Source of the DNA: Kurthia sibirica
Lineage (GTDB): Bacteria; Bacillota; Bacilli; Bacillales_A; Planococcaceae
Direction: 5' to 3'
DNA: 64,000 nucleotides
Assembly (NCBI RefSeq): GCF_003143975.1
Contig: NZ_QFVR01000011.1
Coordinates: 37,175-101,174, forward strand
The translations under genes and the position numbers were made by a program. The notes under the pieces are model-generated. The model searched no databases. It was given only the letters and a program-made list of their open reading frames with translations, and had not been told where the DNA came from. Positions 59,753 through 64,000 of the stretch are shown piece by piece; position 1 is the stretch's first letter, and every line of letters starts with the position of its first letter.

Positions 59753-60256
59753 ATAATACCTCCAAAAGTATTGTTTGTCTAGTTAGTATACAATGAAATA
59801 ACGAAAAATAGGTAAAAATCCATTAAATAGAATTTTAATGCGTTTTTAGTCATCTATTTAAATGGGTAGTAAGATAGGGAGGGTGTCAAATGATGGTGTT
59901 ATGACATATTCGATGAAACTGTGAAAAAAGACCAGCTGTTATACAAGCAAATTTGTGCATTTGATCCGTTTGCTGAACATAAATTCAACCAGTGTAGTCG
60001 TCTAACATGAGCGTTACACAACGGATGAGGAGAATAGCTCATTTCGCTACCCAAGCTATAAGTTCTTTTACTAGTTGGACCAAACGTCTACTTGTCTAAT
60101 CACCTCAACTAAATCGACTAGTGCTGCTAGATAATCTTCCTACTCTATTAAAGTATTGAAAAAATACTGATAAATGTGAAAAAATAATATCAAAAGACCT
60201 ATTAAACTGTCGTATTATGTTATCATTACGACATATAATGAAAAGGAGAGATGAAC
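59753..60256. other. Gap between divergent surface-protein genes
   Basis: About 500 bases with no credible gene. Near its right end TGTCGTA and TACGACA (60209-60233) form an inverted repeat directly before TATAAT (60233-60238), a likely promoter region for the downstream gene. AAAAGGAGAG at 60241-60250 is the ribosome binding site. Confidence 0.5.
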
Positions 60257-63200
60257 TTGAATAAGAAAAGCTTTGTCATGGGTGCATTATCGTTGACGTT
60301 ATTGACAAGTAGTGTAGTCGTACCTATGCCAATAAACAAGACAATACCAACCAGTGCTACCGCAGCGACGACACTATATAAACAATCAGCAACAAGTCAG
60401 CTCGGCCAATTAAAATCTGGAAACTCAAGAATCTATACAGCACCGGGCTCAAAAAGTAGCATAGCGGCAACAACAAAATATACGCATGAAATCTTTTATA
60501 TAATGAAGAAAGCTATCGCACCAACAGGAGATACATACTATCAAATTAGTCGCCAAACGAACCCCAATCAATCGGTTATTGGCTGGATTAAAGCCAAATC
60601 CATTACGCGCCAAAGTTATACAGTGCAAAAAAATACGAAGAAAACACGTTATATTAAAGGAACCGGCGCGGGGTATAGTCGCCCGGGTGGTTTATCGCGT
60701 AATATACTGCTAGCTAATATGGCTGCATACAAAGAACAGACTTTCATCAATACGATGACAGTGAAGGTCGGTACCATCTATTGGTATCGAGCAACATTCA
60801 AAAATAAGATTGTCTGGTTACCAGCGACAGCACTCGTTGATCGACAATCAGTTGAAGCGATTCCAGATCCAGTGCTAACAACGACATCAAAAATTGCACG
60901 CATTGCATCGACGAAGGTTCGCTTAGTAAAGAATCTTCAACAGAATGACTCAGTGGTCAATACGACAACGTTAGTTAATCGCTCGTTTACCATTACTAAA
61001 CAAGCACTTTATAATAAAAAGAACTATTATTTATTGATGGACGGCAAACAGGAAATAGGCTGGGTAGCGGTTGAGGATGTCACGAGTTATAGCTATAAAG
61101 CGCCTTCTGTGAAAAAGCTTAACTTAACTTTAACAGGTGAGGGCTATGGTTATTCTATACCATGGGGTGGTACACAGGATATTACGCTAAAACCGCTAAC
61201 AGCACTTGAGAATACTACTTTTACTGTCACGCAAATGGCGACAGTAGGGAAAACGCCCTGGTATTTTGGTAGAGCAGAGACAGGACAGCAACTGTGGGTA
61301 TCTTCAAGTCGTACGACTGCTAATAAACCGACAGCACCAGAAATTGCAGCACCCGTCATAAGTGCAACATCAAAAATTGCACGTATCGCATCGGCACAGG
61401 TCGCTATTTTCCGTGATATACAACAGCCGGAATCACTCATCGATACGAAAACCCTCGTTGATCGCTCATTGACGGTGACAAAACAAGCATTTTATCAGCA
61501 AAAGAACTATTATTTATTGATGGATGGCATAAAAGAGGTGGGTTGGATAGCGGAGCAAGATGTCACAAGTTATAGTTATCAAGCGCCTTCTGCCAAAAAA
61601 AGCAATCTCTATTTAACCGGTGGTGGTTATGGCTACTCGATTCCATGGGGTGGCACACAAGATATTACACAAAAACCACTGACAGCATTTGAACATACAG
61701 CATTTACCGTAACGCAAATGGCAATAGTGGGGAAAACACCTTGGTATTTTGGTACGACGACAACAGGTCAACAACTATGGGTATCTTCAAGTCGTACATT
61801 GACAACGTTACCAGAAGCACCAACGACACCAAACTATACGACGAATAATCGCCAAGCTACGCTCAAAGCGAGCACATTATGGTATACGAATATAACGACT
61901 CTCCAAACAAAAGTACCGACAACTGCAGAATTGACAGAAAAATTTTCGATGGCACGTTCTGCGACAAGTAATGGCAAAGAATACTATGAGTTGACGCGTA
62001 CATCGACTGCTGGCAAAACGACTGTCGTCGGTTGGGTATTAGCTACGGCTGTCAATTCGACAATAGTAAAACCTGCTTCAACCACAAAAACAACGCTTTA
62101 TTTGACAGGTAAAGGGAGCGCGACGAATTTGCCAAGTGCGACGAGCGCGACGAATACCGTATATAGTAGTTTGACAAACTATGGTGCAGCACAATTTTCG
62201 GCAACAGCTGTACAGCAGATTGCTGGTGTCACCTATTATTATGGTCGATTAGCTTCGAAATACGTTTGGTTAAGAGCCGACCAATTCGGTGAACCATTTC
62301 AATATGTCAATTTGAGAAAAGCATCACCCATTACGCAACAAGAAATGGAAACGTATTTAGTACGAAAAAAAACATCGATTATTATGACAAATAATTTGTA
62401 TAAAACGATTCCAGTATTTTTGGATATGCAAAAAAAATACGGCATCAATGCACAGTTTATGCTGGCGCATGCGATTGTGGAAACCGGTTGGGGTGGCTCG
62501 CAAATTTCGCAATACAAAAATAATTTCTTTGGTTACCAAGCATATGATAGCTGCGCGATGACTTGCGCAATGTATTTCCCTACTGGAACCGATGGTATTC
62601 AATATTATGCAGATGCGATTTATCGCAAATATTTGCGCGTCGGAGCGATTTACAATAATGGTACGACAGCAGACGGTATGAATGTTAAATATGCTACGGA
62701 TCAAACATGGTCTTTAAAAATCGCGCGTATTATGCAAGAGATGAAACCCTATGATGCAAATATCTATGATAAAGTGGCACCATCGACCATCGATCCGCTA
62801 TTACCAAACTTTAACTACACGAATACGATTCCAGCTAATCAGTTAAAACCAGCATCTTATCATGATTTTGATGCAGGGATTACAGCGAAAACGACCGTAT
62901 TAACAGCAGCAAAAGCACTGCCCTATATATATGGCAAGGAATTAGTAAAATATACGAGCGGTCAGACGCTTACACTTAGTGGTACGCATAATGATGTCGC
63001 TTCAAAATGGATGCGTGTCGTCGTTAATGGACAAGAAGCATGGGTGAGTCGCGACAGTTTGAAAATTGATAATTTGGCTATAACAACAACTGAGGCGAAT
63101 ATACGAGATCAGGCGACAACTGTTGGTTCAAAAGTATTAAAAACAGTAGCAATTAATACGTATATCAAAATTTTGACCGATCAACAGGGTAAATTCATCA

Positions 63201-63298
63201 CAAAAATCGATGCCAACAATCAAATTTGGTACTCAATTCAACTACCAAAAACAAAAAAAACAGGCTGGATTAGTGCCACAATTATAAAAATTCAATAA
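60257..63298 (+). CDS. Large secreted N-acetylglucosaminidase with repeated SH3/GW modules
   Basis: A 1013-residue hydrolase. A signal peptide (about 1-35) is followed by at least four GW/SH3-type modules (about 40-680), two of them near-identical tandem copies. The glucosaminidase domain (about 690-850) has the catalytic glutamate near residue 741 in AHAIVETGWGG and YKNNFFGYQAYDSC. C-terminal SH3-like modules follow (to 1013; AWVSRD, GWISAT). TTG at 60257 has GGAG eight bases upstream; ATG at 60251 is only two bases from it and is the alternative start. Confidence 0.9.
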   Translation: MNKKSFVMGALSLTLLTSSVVVPMPINKTIPTSATAATTLYKQSATSQLGQLKSGNSRIYTAPGSKSSIAATTKYTHEIFYIMKKAIAPTGDTYYQISRQTNPNQSVIGWIKAKSITRQSYTVQKNTKKTRYIKGTGAGYSRPGGLSRNILLANMAAYKEQTFINTMTVKVGTIYWYRATFKNKIVWLPATALVDRQSVEAIPDPVLTTTSKIARIASTKVRLVKNLQQNDSVVNTTTLVNRSFTITKQALYNKKNYYLLMDGKQEIGWVAVEDVTSYSYKAPSVKKLNLTLTGEGYGYSIPWGGTQDITLKPLTALENTTFTVTQMATVGKTPWYFGRAETGQQLWVSSSRTTANKPTAPEIAAPVISATSKIARIASAQVAIFRDIQQPESLIDTKTLVDRSLTVTKQAFYQQKNYYLLMDGIKEVGWIAEQDVTSYSYQAPSAKKSNLYLTGGGYGYSIPWGGTQDITQKPLTAFEHTAFTVTQMAIVGKTPWYFGTTTTGQQLWVSSSRTLTTLPEAPTTPNYTTNNRQATLKASTLWYTNITTLQTKVPTTAELTEKFSMARSATSNGKEYYELTRTSTAGKTTVVGWVLATAVNSTIVKPASTTKTTLYLTGKGSATNLPSATSATNTVYSSLTNYGAAQFSATAVQQIAGVTYYYGRLASKYVWLRADQFGEPFQYVNLRKASPITQQEMETYLVRKKTSIIMTNNLYKTIPVFLDMQKKYGINAQFMLAHAIVETGWGGSQISQYKNNFFGYQAYDSCAMTCAMYFPTGTDGIQYYADAIYRKYLRVGAIYNNGTTADGMNVKYATDQTWSLKIARIMQEMKPYDANIYDKVAPSTIDPLLPNFNYTNTIPANQLKPASYHDFDAGITAKTTVLTAAKALPYIYGKELVKYTSGQTLTLSGTHNDVASKWMRVVVNGQEAWVSRDSLKIDNLAITTTEANIRDQATTVGSKVLKTVAINTYIKILTDQQGKFITKIDANNQIWYSIQLPKTKKTGWISATIIKIQ
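60884..61797 (+). repeat. 483-bp direct duplication within the glucosaminidase gene
   Basis: Segments 60884-61314 and 61367-61797 encode closely similar 144-residue stretches (TSKIARIAS... to ...LWVSSSRT) at an exact 483-base (161-codon) period. Each covers a GW/SH3 module pair with shared blocks such as GYGYSIPWGGTQDIT and VGKTPWYFG. Confidence 0.93.
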
Positions 63299-63340
63299 AA
63301 AAAAAGAATTTCTCCTATTTGTGAGAGATTCTTTTTTTTA
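63297..63340 (+). terminator. Terminator of the large glucosaminidase gene
   Basis: AAAAAAGAATTTCTC / GAGAGATTCTTTTTT stem (with wobble pair) immediately after the stop codon, with T run. Confidence 0.9.
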
Positions 63341-63794
63341 TGATATATGCTCACTGTATATTACAGTACTGTGAATAATCGAGCATATAGGTCATATCAA
63401 AGTGATCTATATAATAGGAAGAAACTAAAGAGGATGGTTATGAGGACAGGGTGAGAAACATGACAAATATTACAGTGTAGAATTATAAAAGAAAATTACT
63501 TAGAAATAAATGGTAAAACATTAAAATGAATCAATAGTAATTAATTCACATTTATAATATTAATATTCCGTCATTCATAATAATATTAATGTTTAACTAG
63601 TATCTACCTATAATATAAAAATGATTTTATTGATAATATAATGATATAGTCCTTTAAAAGTTGAATATTTTGGAACAAAAAAGAGTGGAAATTCTTATGC
63701 CGTTAGACGATAATTAGGCTAAGCATGGTTAGCTGACGAGTTCAAAAAAACAGCATATGCTAATCATTATCCAATAAGGGAGGATTTTCAAAAC
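63341..63794 (+). promoter_or_regulatory. Long AT-rich leader region of the S-layer-like gene
   Basis: No gene in these 454 bases. Near the end CGTTA (63701) / TGACG (63734) and GCTAA (63718) / TTAGC (63729) can form a nested hairpin 60 bases before the start codon. TTGATA and TATAGT-like boxes near 63632-63650 suggest a promoter. Highly expressed surface-layer genes often have long stable leaders; that function here is inference. Confidence 0.4.
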
Positions 63795-64000
63795 ATGACA
63801 AATTTCAAACTAGTTAAATCAGCAGCAGCTTTAGCACTTGGTGCTTCAGTAATTACATCAGCGGTGGTCGTACCAACTGATGCTTCTGCAGCAAGCAAAT
63901 ACAAGATCAAAAGCGGTAAATTAGTAGTAGCTAAAACAGGTAAAGTAGCTAAAGGTTTTGTAACATACAATAAACTTGTCTACAAAGACGGTAAAAAATT
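63795..64000 (+). CDS. S-layer-like secreted protein (3' end outside window)
   Basis: The first 68 codons of an exported protein. A signal peptide (about 1-32) ends in DASA-A. The mature start SGKLVVAKTGKVAKGFVTYNKLVYKDGKK is the same module as residues 50-80 of the large minus-strand protein at 56744. The start at 63795 follows AAGGGAGGA at eleven bases. The frame is open to the end of the window. Likely an S-layer or repeat-bearing wall protein; the C-terminal part is not visible. Confidence 0.75.
   Translation, partial: MTNFKLVKSAAALALGASVITSAVVVPTDASAASKYKIKSGKLVVAKTGKVAKGFVTYNKLVYKDGKK

Overview
This 64 kb window is chromosomal DNA of a low-GC Gram-positive bacterium of the order Bacillales. 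The gene order rho–rpmE–tdk–prfA–prmC–ywlC–ywlE–rpiB–ywlG–glyA–upp–mnaA–atpIBEFHAGDC–ywzB–murA–mbl–flhO–flhP–fabZ–ywpF–ssb–ywqA/ywqB follows the well-known Bacillus subtilis arrangement. Sporulation genes that normally sit in this stretch (spoIIR after prmC, spoIID after murA, spoIIID before mbl) are absent. Together with the surface-protein style at the right end, this suggests an asporogenous Planococcaceae-type organism such as Kurthia; that genus assignment is inference.

Layout. 1-14.8 kb: housekeeping genes for transcription termination, translation release, t6A tRNA modification, protein-arginine dephosphorylation, one-carbon and pyrimidine salvage metabolism, with a TetR regulator and a chemotaxis receptor inserted. 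15.3-22.3 kb: complete F1Fo ATP synthase operon. 22.4-30.0 kb: ywzB, murA, an MreB/Mbl-family gene, two flagellar rod/hook-type genes, epuA, fabZ, ywpF and ssb. 30.4-34.7 kb: SNF2 helicase and SWIM protein on the minus strand. 35-40 kb: IDEAL protein, a polar amino-acid ABC transporter and an aminotransferase. 40.3-52.6 kb: wall teichoic acid cluster with ribitol-phosphate activation (tarI, tarJ), glycerol-phosphate activation (tagD), four CDP-alditol phosphotransferases, two related glycosyltransferases and the TagGH exporter; mnaA at 13.7 kb supplies the ManNAc precursor. 53.6-64 kb: accessory surface region with a NERD protein, two secreted glucosaminidases, a very large repeat-bearing secreted protein and the start of an S-layer-like protein.

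The most striking unexplained structure is a family of five intergenic arrays at three loci (28.45-28.83, 38.38-38.73 and 52.66-53.41 kb). Each has a 13-bp core repeated every 21 bp, ends with a bare core, and is followed by a conserved tail of about 105 bp. Every array length equals n x 21 + 13, and all three loci begin just downstream of a rho-independent terminator in the same orientation. I do not recognise this family; it is not CRISPR and is not coding.
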